Assembly (NCBI GenBank): GCA_020832545.1 | Contig: JAFIEK010000002.1 | Coordinates: forward strand, 1-64,000 | Source of the DNA: Pararhodobacter sp. | GTDB taxonomy: Bacteria; Pseudomonadota; Alphaproteobacteria; Rhodobacterales; Rhodobacteraceae | Direction: 5' to 3' | Length of the DNA stretch: 64,000 nt | In this document: positions 1 to 8,796 of the stretch, piece after piece | How the letters are laid out: every line of letters begins with the position of its first letter | Numbering within the stretch: the stretch's first letter is position 1 | Notes under the pieces: generated by a model | Databases searched by the model: none | What the model saw: the letters and a program-made list of their open reading frames with translations, nothing else | Told to the model about the DNA's origin: nothing | Translations under genes and position numbers: made by a program

Positions 1-2384
1 ACAACGTGGACCATCAGGCCCGCATCTGCCATTCGACCACCGTGGCGGGCGTGGCGAACACCTGGGGCTATGGCGCGCAGACCAACAGCTACAACGACAT
101 CCGCAACTCCAAGACCATCATCGTCATGGGCTCGAACGCGGCCGAGGCGCACCCGGTGTCGCTTCAGCATGTCCTTGAGGGCAAAGAAATCAATCGCGCC
201 AATGTCTTCGTCATCGACCCGCGCTTCACCCGCACCGCGGCGCATGCAACCGAATTTGTGCGTATGCGCCCCGGCACCGATATCGCCATCATCTGGGGTA
301 TCATGTGGCACATCTTTGAAAACGGCTGGCAGGATGACGAATTCATCGCCCAGCGCGTTCATGGGATGGACCAGATCCGCGAAGCGGTGCAGGCCTACAC
401 ACCCGATGTGGTCGAAAACATCTCGGGCATACCGGGCGACACCCTTCGCCGCGTGGCCGAGACTTTTGCCACGCAAAAGCCCTCGACCTTCATCTGGTGT
501 ATGGGCGGCACGCAGCATACCGTGGGCACCGCCAATGTGCGCGCCTATTGCGATTTGTTGCTGGCCACCGGCAACGTGGGCTTCCCCGGCACCGGGGCCA
601 ACATCTTCCGCGGCCACTGCAACGTGCAGGGTGCCACGGATTTCGGCCTCGATGTGGGCAACCTGCCTTGCTACTACGGCCTTGGCGAAGGCGCGTGGCG
701 CCACTGGGGCCGCGTCTGGGATGTGCCTTATGATTACTTCGTCAGCCGCTTTGACGATGTTCCGGCCAAGGCCGGGCGCGAGGCCCGCACGGCCGAGCAG
801 AACATGGGCGTGCCGGGCATCACCTCAACCCGCTGGTTCGATGCCACACTGATGGACGCCGATGAGGTGGATCAGCGCGACAATATCAAAGCGATGATCG
901 TCTTTGGTCACGGCGGCAACACCGTGCCACGGATGCAGGACGCCCAGCGCGGAATGGATGCGCTGGACCTGCTGGTTGTGGCGGACCCGCACCCGACCAC
1001 CTTTGCAGCCCTGCATTCACGCACCGAGAACACCTACCTTCTGCCGATCTGCACGCAGTTCGAGGTCGATGGCTCGCGCACAGCCTCAAACCGCTCGGTC
1101 CAGTGGGGCGAGAAGATTGTTGAACCGATCTTTGAGTCGGACAACGATTTTGCGGCCATATATGCGCTGTCCGAGCGGCTGGGTTTTGGCGATGAAATGT
1201 TCAAGAACTATGAGATGGTTCAAGGCAAGTTCGGCATGGAACCCACCGCCGAATCCATCCTGCGCGAGATCAACCGCGGCGGCTGGTCTACCGGCTACAC
1301 CGGTCAGTCGCCAGAGCGGCTGAAGGCCCATATGGAGAACCAGCAGCACTTTGATCTGGTGACCCTGCGCGCGGGCCCCGATGCGCCGGAAGAGGTGCGG
1401 GGCGATTACTATGGTCTGCCATGGCCTTGCTGGGGCACGCCTGAATTCCGCCACCCCGGCACGCACATCCTCTATAACCCCAACATCGCGGTTAAGGATG
1501 GCGGCGGGGCTTTCCGCCCCCGCTTTGGGCTGGAGCGGGATGGCGAGACCATGCTGGCCGAGGGCAGTTGGCCGGTGGATTCGGAAATCCAGGACGGATA
1601 CCCGGAATTCACCTACGCCCTGCTGCAACAGCTTGGCTGGGATGCTGACTTGACGGATGACGAACGCGCCACCATCGAACAGATCGGCGGCGAGAACTCA
1701 GGCGGTGTCAGCTGGTCGATCGACCTGTCGGGCGGTATCCAGCGCGTCGCGATCGAGCATGGCTGTGTGCCCTTCGGCAACGGCAAGGCCCGGGCCGTGG
1801 CCTGGAACCTGCCTGATCCCATTCCGGTGCACCGCGAGCCGATCTATTCGCCGCGCCCCGATCTGGTGGCCGACTACCCCACCCGCGAGGATGGTCGTTC
1901 CCAGCGCATGCCCAACATCGGCCATACCATCCAGATGGCCAATGTCGAAAACCGGGTGGCCGAGCAGTTCCCCATCGTTCTCACCTCGGGTCGTCTGGTC
2001 GAGTATGAAGGCGGCGGTGAAGAGACCCGCTCAAACCCATGGCTGGCCGAGTTGCAGCAGGATATGTTTGTCGAGGTCAACACCGATGACGCTGCCGCAC
2101 GCGGCATTGTCGATGGCGGTTGGGTCTGGGTGACGGGGGCCGAAGGCGGCAGCCGCGCGCGGGTCAAGGCGCTGGTCACCGAACGGGTCAACCCCGGTCT
2201 GGCCTTCATGCCCTTCCACTTCGCCGGTTGGTTCCAGGGCGAGGATCAGCGGGGCAATTACCCCGAGGGAACCGATCCCATCGTTCTGGGTGAATCCGTC
2301 AACGTCATCACAACTTATGGCTATGACCCGGTGACCGGCATGCACGAAGGCAAGGTCACGCTTTGCCAAATCGAAGCCGCGTAA
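1..2384 (+). CDS. fdhA: Formate dehydrogenase alpha (catalytic) subunit, 5' truncated by the window edge
   Basis: Oxidises formate to CO2 at a molybdopterin (bis-MGD) centre and passes electrons to the Fe-S subunit encoded next. About 790 C-terminal residues are visible; the reading frame runs off the left edge, so the Fe-S domain and true start lie outside. The first visible residues carry the active-site block QARICHST, in which a Cys (codon 27-29) followed by His sits where E. coli FdnG has selenocysteine (QARVUHGP), so this is a Cys-type enzyme. The last ~150 residues match a molybdopterin-dinucleotide-binding domain (VLTSGRLVEYEGGGEE region). It is followed at 16 bp by the beta subunit behind a GGAGG Shine-Dalgarno. 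Mo versus W cannot be told from sequence. Confidence 0.95.
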   Translation, partial: NVDHQARICHSTTVAGVANTWGYGAQTNSYNDIRNSKTIIVMGSNAAEAHPVSLQHVLEGKEINRANVFVIDPRFTRTAAHATEFVRMRPGTDIAIIWGIMWHIFENGWQDDEFIAQRVHGMDQIREAVQAYTPDVVENISGIPGDTLRRVAETFATQKPSTFIWCMGGTQHTVGTANVRAYCDLLLATGNVGFPGTGANIFRGHCNVQGATDFGLDVGNLPCYYGLGEGAWRHWGRVWDVPYDYFVSRFDDVPAKAGREARTAEQNMGVPGITSTRWFDATLMDADEVDQRDNIKAMIVFGHGGNTVPRMQDAQRGMDALDLLVVADPHPTTFAALHSRTENTYLLPICTQFEVDGSRTASNRSVQWGEKIVEPIFESDNDFAAIYALSERLGFGDEMFKNYEMVQGKFGMEPTAESILREINRGGWSTGYTGQSPERLKAHMENQQHFDLVTLRAGPDAPEEVRGDYYGLPWPCWGTPEFRHPGTHILYNPNIAVKDGGGAFRPRFGLERDGETMLAEGSWPVDSEIQDGYPEFTYALLQQLGWDADLTDDERATIEQIGGENSGGVSWSIDLSGGIQRVAIEHGCVPFGNGKARAVAWNLPDPIPVHREPIYSPRPDLVADYPTREDGRSQRMPNIGHTIQMANVENRVAEQFPIVLTSGRLVEYEGGGEETRSNPWLAELQQDMFVEVNTDDAAARGIVDGGWVWVTGAEGGSRARVKALVTERVNPGLAFMPFHFAGWFQGEDQRGNYPEGTDPIVLGESVNVITTYGYDPVTGMHEGKVTLCQIEAA

Positions 2385-2400
2385 GGGAGGGCAGGATAAA

Positions 2401-2997
2401 ATGGCACGGATGAAATTCCTCTGCGACGCCGACCGCTGCATCGAATGCAACGCCTGCGTCACCGCCTGCAAGAACGAGCACGAGGTGCCTTGGGGCATCA
2501 ACCGGCGGCGGGTGGTTACCATCAACGACGGCCTGCCGGGCGAGCGCTCGGTTTCCATGGCCTGCATGCACTGCACCGACGCGCCCTGCGCTGCGGTGTG
2601 CCCGGTGTCATGCTTCTACACCACCGCCGATGCGGTGGTGCTGCACAACAAGGACACCTGCATCGGTTGCGGCTATTGCAGCTACGCCTGCCCATTCGGC
2701 GCACCGCAGTATCCGCAGATGGCCAATTTCGGCACTCGCGGCAAGATGGATAAATGCACCTATTGCTCAGGCGGGCCAGAGGCCGATCTGAGCACCGTGG
2801 AGTATCAGAAATACGGTGCCAACCGTCTGGCTGAAGGCAAGCTGCCGCTCTGCGCCGAGATGTGTTCGACCAAGGCGCTGCTGGCGGGGGATGGCGACAT
2901 CATCGCCGATATCTACCGCGAGCGTGTGGTCACGCGCGGCTATGGATCAGGCGCATGGGGCTGGCGCACGGCCTATGGTGAAACGGTCTCGGTCTAG
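2401..2997 (+). CDS. fdhB: Formate dehydrogenase beta subunit, four-cluster ferredoxin protein
   Basis: Electron-transfer subunit of 198 residues that should carry electrons from the catalytic subunit to cytochrome b. Four Cys groups are visible: CIECNACVTAC near residue 15, CMHCTDAPCAAVC near 57, CIGCGYCSYAC near 82, and CTYC...CAEMC near 118-155, giving four [4Fe-4S] clusters. Compared with E. coli FdoH (about 300 residues) it lacks the C-terminal membrane anchor, as in the shorter FDH3-type beta subunits. The start is fixed by GGAGG shortly upstream. It is the middle gene of an alpha-beta-gamma operon. Confidence 0.95.
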   Translation: MARMKFLCDADRCIECNACVTACKNEHEVPWGINRRRVVTINDGLPGERSVSMACMHCTDAPCAAVCPVSCFYTTADAVVLHNKDTCIGCGYCSYACPFGAPQYPQMANFGTRGKMDKCTYCSGGPEADLSTVEYQKYGANRLAEGKLPLCAEMCSTKALLAGDGDIIADIYRERVVTRGYGSGAWGWRTAYGETVSV

Positions 2998-3020
2998 GCC
3001 GCAAACGGGAGGATGGAACC

Positions 3021-4007
3021 ATGAGACAGACACTATCCCGCCTTGTCGCCGCATCGGGGCTGGCAGCCGCCGGGGCCGGCACCGCGCTGGCGCAGGTCAA
3101 CCCCACCGCCAGTTCGGTCAATGAAGAGGCGCTGTTGCGCGCCCTGCAATCGGGTGAGGCGGTCAGTGGCCGCGCCTCGATCCCCAACCCAGAGGCCAGC
3201 GCGCTGATCGCGCCCGACAACCAGCTTTGGGCCACCATGCAAGGCAGCACTCTGCAGACCCTGTCAATTGTGGCCGTGCTGGGCACGCTTGCGCTGCTGG
3301 TGCTGTTCTACCTGATCCGTGGCCGCATCCGCATCGAGGGTGGGTGGTCTGGCCGCAAGATCCTGCGCTTCAATTCAGTTGAGCGATTTGCCCACTGGCT
3401 GCTGGCCACAACCTTCATCATTCTGGCGCTGACCGGGCTGAACCTGATCATCGGTCGCACCGTCATCCTGCCACTCGTCGGCGAAGGGGCCTTTGGCACG
3501 CTGACCGCCTGGGGCAAGATCGCGCATAACTACCTGGCTTGGCCCTTCATGGCCGCGCTGATCATGGTGTTCGTGCTCTGGGTAATCCACAATATCCCTG
3601 CGAAGATTGATCTGGAATGGATCAAACAGGGCGGCGGGATCTTCAAGAAGGGTGTCCACCCGCCCGCACGCAAGTTCAACTTTGGCCAGAAGATCGTCTT
3701 CTGGGCGGTGATCCTGGGTGGGGCGGCCATGTCTTACACCGGCATCATGCTGCTGTTTCCCGCCGACGTTGGAAGCGCCGCCGACTGGCAGTTCTATCAG
3801 GTGATCCATGCCCTTGTAGCGGCGGCGATGTCAGTGCTGATCCTGGGCCATATCTATATCGGCACCGTCGGGATGGAAGGCGCATTTGACGCCATGGGCA
3901 CCGGCGAGGTGGATGAAAACTGGGCCAAGGAGCATCACTCGCTCTGGGTTGATGAGGTGAAGGGCACACAGGCGCGCAATGATGCGCAGATCAAGCCCGC
4001 TGAATAG
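3021..4007 (+). CDS. fdhC: Formate dehydrogenase gamma subunit, membrane cytochrome b
   Basis: Integral-membrane dihaem cytochrome b that should deliver formate-derived electrons to the quinone pool. The 328-residue protein starts with a signal-peptide-like segment (1-25, ending ALAQ), a roughly 50-residue exported stretch, then five hydrophobic segments near 80-99, 123-145, 170-190, 225-247 and 260-283. Candidate haem ligands are His125 (FAHW), His169, His190, His263 (VIHAL) and His277 (GHIYI). It is longer than E. coli FdoI because of the N-terminal exported extension, a feature of FDH3-type gamma subunits. GGGAGG lies 8 nt before the ATG. A hairpin terminator follows. Confidence 0.93.
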   Translation: MRQTLSRLVAASGLAAAGAGTALAQVNPTASSVNEEALLRALQSGEAVSGRASIPNPEASALIAPDNQLWATMQGSTLQTLSIVAVLGTLALLVLFYLIRGRIRIEGGWSGRKILRFNSVERFAHWLLATTFIILALTGLNLIIGRTVILPLVGEGAFGTLTAWGKIAHNYLAWPFMAALIMVFVLWVIHNIPAKIDLEWIKQGGGIFKKGVHPPARKFNFGQKIVFWAVILGGAAMSYTGIMLLFPADVGSAADWQFYQVIHALVAAAMSVLILGHIYIGTVGMEGAFDAMGTGEVDENWAKEHHSLWVDEVKGTQARNDAQIKPAE

Positions 4008-4043
4008 ACCTGCCCTTTCCGGTTTCGCCCGGCAAATTCTGAC

Positions 4044-4076
4044 GGCCCGGCACCGTAATGTGCCGGGCCCTTTCTT
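4044..4076 (+). terminator. Rho-independent terminator after the formate dehydrogenase operon
   Basis: A perfect 10-bp stem (GGCCCGGCAC / GTGCCGGGCC) with a 6-nt loop is followed by CTTTCTT. It lies 36 bp after the gamma-subunit stop and before mrp, so it probably separates the two transcription units, although partial read-through is possible. Confidence 0.75.
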
Positions 4077-4112
4077 CGCAGCCCCCTTTTCTTCGCAACC
4101 CCGGAACCCCGC

Positions 4113-5201
4113 ATGACCACCACCCCCGCGCCCTCGCTTGCTGATCGTGCCCTCGCCGCACTGGCTGGCGTGCACCTGCCTGATGGCGACACGCTGGCGG
4201 GTTCCGGGCGGCTGGCAGGGCTGACAGCAAGCGCGGGAAAGGTCAGCCTGGCGATCCGGGTCACCCCGAAAGAGGCCGCAGCCTTTGCCCCGGTGCGCGA
4301 CGCAACCGAGGCCGCCTTGCGCGCCCTGCCCGGCGTAAAACAGGCCATGGTGGTGCTGACCGCCGAAACCTCAGCTTCGCCGAAGACCCCGCCGACCCTC
4401 AAGGCAACTGCCCCCGGTCCGCAGGTCAAGGTTCTGGCAGGGGTTCGACATGTGATCGCCGTGGCCTCAGGCAAGGGCGGCGTGGGCAAGTCCACCACCG
4501 CCGTCAATCTGGCGCTGGCCCTGCGCGCGCAGGGGCGCAAGGTGGGGATACTGGACGCTGATATCTACGGCCCCTCGCTGCCCACGCTTCTGGGACTGCA
4601 CGGCAAACCGCGCATGGCTGACGGGCGCAAGTTGCGGCCGATGGATGCCTATGGGCTGAAAGCGATGTCGATGGGCCTGCTGGTCGATGCCGAAACCGCG
4701 ATGGTCTGGCGTGGGCCGATGGTGATGTCGGCGATCACCCAGATGCTGGCCGATGTTGACTGGGGCGTTCTGGATGTGCTGGTGGTCGACATGCCGCCGG
4801 GCACCGGTGATGCGCAGCTGGCACTGGCACAGGGCACGCAATTGGCGGGCGCGATCATCGTTTCCACCCCGCAGGATCTGTCGCTGATCGACGCGCGGCG
4901 CGGCATCACAATGTTCCGCAAGGTTGATGTGCCGATCCTTGGCATCATCGAAAACATGGCGCATTTCATCTGCCCTGATTGCGGTGCAAAGCACGCGATC
5001 TTTGGCCAGGGCGGTGCACAAGCCGAAGCCGCGCGGCTGGGCGTGCCCTTTCTGGGGGCCGTGCCGCTGACTATGGAACTGCGCCAGTCCTCTGATGCCG
5101 GGCAGCCCGTGGTGGCGCGCGACCCCGAAGGGGTGCTGGGCAAAACCTATCAGAACATTGCGCGTGACGTGCTGCACGCGCTGGAGCACCGAAAACCGTA
5201 G
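4113..5201 (+). CDS. mrp: Mrp/NBP35-type Fe-S cluster carrier ATPase
   Basis: Cytoplasmic P-loop ATPase (ApbC/Mrp family) that binds and hands over [4Fe-4S] clusters to apo-enzymes. The 362 residues comprise an N-terminal DUF59/MIP18-like region (about 1-85), a linker, and the ATPase domain with the deviant Walker A GKGGVGKST at 120-128, ILDADIYGPSLP, and DMPPGTGD. The CPDC pair (Cys287, Cys290) is the usual cluster-binding motif. Its place behind a formate dehydrogenase rich in Fe-S clusters fits a maturation role, but Mrp proteins serve many targets. ATG 4113 gives the full N-terminal domain. Confidence 0.93.
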   Translation: MTTTPAPSLADRALAALAGVHLPDGDTLAGSGRLAGLTASAGKVSLAIRVTPKEAAAFAPVRDATEAALRALPGVKQAMVVLTAETSASPKTPPTLKATAPGPQVKVLAGVRHVIAVASGKGGVGKSTTAVNLALALRAQGRKVGILDADIYGPSLPTLLGLHGKPRMADGRKLRPMDAYGLKAMSMGLLVDAETAMVWRGPMVMSAITQMLADVDWGVLDVLVVDMPPGTGDAQLALAQGTQLAGAIIVSTPQDLSLIDARRGITMFRKVDVPILGIIENMAHFICPDCGAKHAIFGQGGAQAEAARLGVPFLGAVPLTMELRQSSDAGQPVVARDPEGVLGKTYQNIARDVLHALEHRKP

Positions 5202-5249
5202 CCTGAAGTGAATCGAATGCGTATTCTGTCCTACAGGAGGAAACCTGCC

Positions 5250-5405
5250 ATGAAAGCCTTTCTCTCTGCCGCCGTCATCGCCGTTATTCTGGGTTACGGG
5301 GCTTACTATGTTCTGGACCAGACCTATCAGCAGCCCTCACACGCCGTCTTTACCACCGAAGGCGCGCGCGTCAGTGATCCCGGGTCAAACCTGATCGGAT
5401 ACTGA
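5250..5405 (+). CDS. Small single-pass membrane or exported protein of unknown function
   Basis: A 51-residue protein starting MKAFLSAAV with one hydrophobic segment (about residues 4-20), then a polar tail ending NLIGY. The ATG at 5250 is preceded by a strong AGGAGG (5235-5240), a better signal than the in-frame ATG at 5208. It sits 48 bp after mrp and 6 bp before the WD40-cytochrome gene, so it is probably co-transcribed with it. I do not recognise a family. The hydrophobic segment could be an uncleaved anchor. It could be a small partner of the cytochrome protein; that is inference from position only. Confidence 0.7.
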   Translation: MKAFLSAAVIAVILGYGAYYVLDQTYQQPSHAVFTTEGARVSDPGSNLIGY

Positions 5406-5411
5406 GGCCGG

Positions 5412-6665
5412 GTGGCGACCGTGACTGCGCTGCGCAGGCTTGCCTGCTGTGCCCTGCTTTTGGCGGGCCCGGCTGCCGGGCAGGATCTGCTGGGGCATGG
5501 CGGGCCGGTCGGTGCGCTGGCCGTGCAGGATGGCGCGGCGCTGTCGGGCGCGTTCGATACCCGCTCGATCCTGTGGGACATGCACAGCGGCGCGGCGCAA
5601 CTGGTCCAACGCTTTCACGAAGGCAATGTCACCGCTGTCGCCTTTCTGCCCGATAACCGGCTGGCGACTGGTGGGCAGGACGGGCGGATCGCTGTGTGGC
5701 AGGTGGAGGCGCGCGAACCTCTGTTCGCCACACCGCATGGGGTGGCCCCCGTCGCGGCCTTGTCGCTGGCACCGGGGGGCGCGGCACTGGCGGCGGGGTT
5801 TCGCGATGGGCGGATCGCCCTTCTGGACCTGGATGGCTTCACCCTGACCGATGTGCAGGCGCATCAGGGACGGTTGACCGGGCTTGGGTATTTGCCCGAC
5901 GCCCGGCTGGTCAGCGCGGGCGAGGATCTGCGCCTTGCCGTGCATGATGGCGGGTTGCAACTGGTCGCCCGCGCCGACCTGCCGGATTTGCCGAACGCGC
6001 TGACAATCTCCGAGGGGCGAGTGGCCGTGGTCTTTGCCGAAGGCGCGCTTAGGCTCTACTCACCCGAGGGCGCGTTGCTGCCTGAGCGGTTTCTGACCGA
6101 CCGTCCGCTGATCGCAGTGGCGGCCCATCGCGGCACGGTGGCCGCCGCAGCGATTGACGGAACGGTCTGGCTGCTGGAAGGCGCCGATCTGGCGCAGCGC
6201 GTCATGGTCAGCGCCGGGCAAGGGCCGGTCTGGTCGCTGGCGCTGGACGACAGGGCGCTGCTGACTGGCGGTGGCGATGGCACGATCCGGCGCTGGTCGA
6301 TCGCAACCGGCGAGCGGCTGGGCCGTGCCGACACCCCCGCGCCGGACGATTATGACGATGGCAGCCGGGGCGCCGAGGTCTGGCGCGCCTGTGCGGTCTG
6401 CCACAGCCTTGACCCCGGCGACAACAATCGCGCCGGCCCGACACTTCACGCCATCTTTGGCCGACCTATCGGCACTGAACCGGGCTATGATTACTCGCAG
6501 GCGCTGCGCGACCTCGATATCATCTGGTCCCCACGCACCGTTGCGGAACTGTTCGAGCATGGCCCCGAAGCCTATACACCCGGCAGCCGCATGCCCGAAC
6601 AGCGCTTGCCTGACCCCCGGGATCGCGCAGCCCTCGTTGAGTTTCTGGAACGTCAGGCGCACTGA
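5412..6665 (+). CDS. Secreted WD40-like beta-propeller fused to a cytochrome c domain
   Basis: A 417-residue periplasmic protein: a signal peptide (about 1-23, ending PAAGQ), a WD40/YVTN-like repeat region (about 25-310; repeated G-[DG]-D-[GL]-x-[IL]-x-x-[WH] strand endings such as GQDGRIAVW, GGDGTIRRW), and a C-terminal class I cytochrome c domain with CAVCH at 327-331 and a candidate Met ligand at 394 (SRMPEQRLP). Start is the GTG at 5412; a GTG at 5421 is possible. It is adjacent to the formate dehydrogenase and mrp genes and the 51-aa membrane protein. It may be an electron-transfer partner in the periplasm; no enzymatic function can be read from the propeller. Confidence 0.85.
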   Translation: MATVTALRRLACCALLLAGPAAGQDLLGHGGPVGALAVQDGAALSGAFDTRSILWDMHSGAAQLVQRFHEGNVTAVAFLPDNRLATGGQDGRIAVWQVEAREPLFATPHGVAPVAALSLAPGGAALAAGFRDGRIALLDLDGFTLTDVQAHQGRLTGLGYLPDARLVSAGEDLRLAVHDGGLQLVARADLPDLPNALTISEGRVAVVFAEGALRLYSPEGALLPERFLTDRPLIAVAAHRGTVAAAAIDGTVWLLEGADLAQRVMVSAGQGPVWSLALDDRALLTGGGDGTIRRWSIATGERLGRADTPAPDDYDDGSRGAEVWRACAVCHSLDPGDNNRAGPTLHAIFGRPIGTEPGYDYSQALRDLDIIWSPRTVAELFEHGPEAYTPGSRMPEQRLPDPRDRAALVEFLERQAH

Positions 6666-6690
6666 GCGCCCGGGCCGTGCCCCGTCCGCG

Positions 6691-6720
6691 CAGGGACAGC
6701 CGGTGCAGGGCCAGCCGGTG
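6691..6720 (+). repeat. Tandem 15-bp direct repeat
   Basis: Two adjacent 15-bp units (CAGGGACAGCCGGTG and CAGGGCCAGCCGGTG) differ at one base. They lie between the stops of the WD40-cytochrome gene and the convergent RpiR gene. In one frame they encode QGQPVQGQPV, running to a stop at 6741, which looks like a low-complexity protein tail with no gene attached. Confidence 0.6.
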
Positions 6721-6728
6721 ACTTACGT

Positions 6729-7640
6729 TCAACCAGTCTGATCCGGTGCGCCCGGCACATAGGCCCCAAGCCGCAACAGCCGGTCCTCGAACCGACGCAC
6801 GCGGGTCTGGGCCTGTTCATCCTGCGCCGCCAAATGCGCAAGCAGGGTCTCAATCAGAAGAAAGGCCCCTGACAGGCTGGGCATGACATGCGGCCCCAGC
6901 ATCGGCGGGCGCAACACCGCCGCAGCCCCCCGCGCAATCGGCGAACTGTGGCTGTCGGTGATCGCGATCACCTTCGCACCCTGTGCACGCGCCACATCAG
7001 CCGCGCGCACCACCTCGGCCGAGTAATGCGCGAAGGTTATGGCGACCACCACATCGCGCCCGCCGCAATCTGCCAGCGTGTCCATGATCAACCCCGGCTG
7101 CGCGGGCGTGGGTACAAAGTTTGCATGCGCCAGCGCGCCGACATAACTGAAACAGCTGGCCAGCCCGAAACAGGCGCGCACCCCGATGCAATGCACCTGC
7201 CGGGCGTTGCGGATCAGCGGCACGCACGACAGAAGCGCCGCGCTCAGATCCGGGGCGAAGACGGCCTCAACCGTGTCCCGCGCAGCGCGGTGAAGCTCAG
7301 CGCTCAGTTCGGCATCGCTGCGCCCGGTCAGCGCCCCCACCCGCGCGCCATAGGTCAGCGCCCGGCTGCGGAGCGCCTGCTGCGCGGCGGCGCGGCAGGG
7401 CTCAAACCCGGCGAAACCCAGTGCACGGGATAGCCGGATTACGGTATTGGCATTTGCACCGGCCCGCGTGGCCAGCGTGCGCACAGAATGAAAGGCAAGC
7501 TCCTCGGGCCGGTCCGCCAGCCAGATTGCCAGCGCCCCCACCTGCGGCGAGCCGGATTCGGCCAGTTGCCGCAGCCGGGCGACTAGATCGTCGGAATCGG
7601 CAAAGGCAGGCAGTGGCGGAATGGCTGGCGGGGCGGGCAT
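6729..7640 (-). CDS. MurR/RpiR-family transcriptional regulator
   Basis: A 303-residue sugar-phosphate-type regulator: an N-terminal RpiR HTH (about residues 20-90, including RTLATRAGANANTVIRLSRAL) and a C-terminal SIS domain (about 125-255, including AITFAHYSAEVVRAADVA and AITDSHSSPIA), the fold that binds phosphorylated sugars in relatives. The frame extends to a TTG at 7676, but neither start has a good Shine-Dalgarno; ATG 7640 is preferred. It is divergent from the TAXI-TRAP operon and is its likely local regulator. The effector cannot be named. Confidence 0.88.
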   Translation of the reverse strand: MPAPPAIPPLPAFADSDDLVARLRQLAESGSPQVGALAIWLADRPEELAFHSVRTLATRAGANANTVIRLSRALGFAGFEPCRAAAQQALRSRALTYGARVGALTGRSDAELSAELHRAARDTVEAVFAPDLSAALLSCVPLIRNARQVHCIGVRACFGLASCFSYVGALAHANFVPTPAQPGLIMDTLADCGGRDVVVAITFAHYSAEVVRAADVARAQGAKVIAITDSHSSPIARGAAAVLRPPMLGPHVMPSLSGAFLLIETLLAHLAAQDEQAQTRVRRFEDRLLRLGAYVPGAPDQTG

Positions 7641-7808
7641 GCGTGTATCGCGGGCAGTTGCGGCAAAGGCGACCAATGGGGGAGATACATTTGAATATCA
7701 AGTTGACTTTCGCAACACATTTGTTTCTTTTCAAGGGTGATCCGTTTGCGGCGTCCTGCCTGACGAACGGGTGAAATCGAACCGACAATCAACCTTTGGG
7801 GGGTTTTT
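7641..7808. promoter_or_regulatory. Divergent control region between rpiR-type gene and TAXI-TRAP operon
   Basis: The AT-richer spacer should hold promoters for both genes. Visible are TTGACT at 7703-7708 as a -35-like element for the transporter direction and two direct repeats ACATTTG (7687-7693 and 7717-7723) exactly 30 bp apart, about three helical turns, which could be regulator contacts. No convincing -10 accompanies the TTGACT. Confidence 0.35.
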
Positions 7809-8774
7809 ATGAACAAACCGCTTCTTTCCGGCCTTGCTGCCGCGGCCCTTCTGGCCACTGGCCCGGCCTTTGCCCAGCAGACCTTCGTCGCAATCGGCAC
7901 CGGCGGCGTGACCGGTGTCTACTACCCGGCCGGCGGCGCGATCTGCCGTCTGGTCAACCGCGACCGTGCCGAGCATGGCATCCGCTGCGGCGTGGAATCG
8001 ACCGGCGGGTCGATCTTCAACCTCAACGCCATCCGCTCGGGCGAGCTGGAGTTCGGCGTGGCGCAGTCTGACTGGCAGTATCACGCCTACAACGGCACCT
8101 CGCAGTTCGAGGAAACCGGTGCGTTTGAGGGCCTTCGCGCGGTCTTCTCGCTTCACCCGGAACCCTTCACCGTGGTTGCCCGCGCCGATTCCGGCATCAC
8201 CACATTTGATGACCTGCGCGGCAAACGGGTGAACATCGGCAACCCCGGCTCAGGCCAGCGTGGCACGATGGACGTGGTGCTGGAAGCCATGGGCTGGACC
8301 GTTGACGACTTTGCCGTCGCATCAGAACTGCCGCCCGCCGAACAGGCGCTGGCCCTGTGCGACAACAACATCGACGCGATGGTCTACACCGTCGGCCACC
8401 CGTCGGGCGCGATTCAGGAGGCGACGACCGCCTGTGACACCGTGCTCGTGAATGTGGACAATGATGCCATCCGCGCCCTGGTCGAAGAGCGTGACTATTA
8501 CCGCATGGCCGTCATCCCCGGCGGCATGTATCGCGGCACCGACAGCGATGTGACCACCTTTGGTGTGGGCGCAACCTTCGTCAGCTCGGCTGATGTGTCG
8601 GAGGACGTGGCCTATTACGTCACCCGCGCGATCTTTGAAAACCTTGACCAGTTCCGCGGTCTGCACCCGGCGCTGGGTAATCTGGACGCGGCCGAAATGG
8701 TTGGTGACGGCCTTTCTGCACCGTTGCACGATGGTGCCGCCCGCTACTTCCGCGAGGCCGGACTGCTGGAGTAA
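7809..8774 (+). CDS. TAXI-family TRAP transporter solute-binding protein
   Basis: Periplasmic binding protein of 321 residues. It has a signal peptide (about 1-23, ending PAFAQ) followed by the TAXI-family start, TFVAIGTGGVTGVYYPAGG, and the STGGSIFNLNAIRSGELEFG block. TAXI proteins feed the large fused TRAP permeases; characterised members bind organic acids, but the ligand here is not deducible. The start follows a G-rich Shine-Dalgarno. A stem-loop and then the fused permease follow. The binding-protein gene is the first gene of the operon facing the RpiR regulator. Confidence 0.92.
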   Translation: MNKPLLSGLAAAALLATGPAFAQQTFVAIGTGGVTGVYYPAGGAICRLVNRDRAEHGIRCGVESTGGSIFNLNAIRSGELEFGVAQSDWQYHAYNGTSQFEETGAFEGLRAVFSLHPEPFTVVARADSGITTFDDLRGKRVNIGNPGSGQRGTMDVVLEAMGWTVDDFAVASELPPAEQALALCDNNIDAMVYTVGHPSGAIQEATTACDTVLVNVDNDAIRALVEERDYYRMAVIPGGMYRGTDSDVTTFGVGATFVSSADVSEDVAYYVTRAIFENLDQFRGLHPALGNLDAAEMVGDGLSAPLHDGAARYFREAGLLE

Positions 8775-8796
8775 TCCACATTCGCTGACAGAACTT

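Noticed and set aside
7691-7701. TTGAATATCAA as an Fnr box before the TAXI operon
   Set aside because: The half-sites are too close (three bases between TTGA and TCAA; six are needed), so it does not fit the family consensus.
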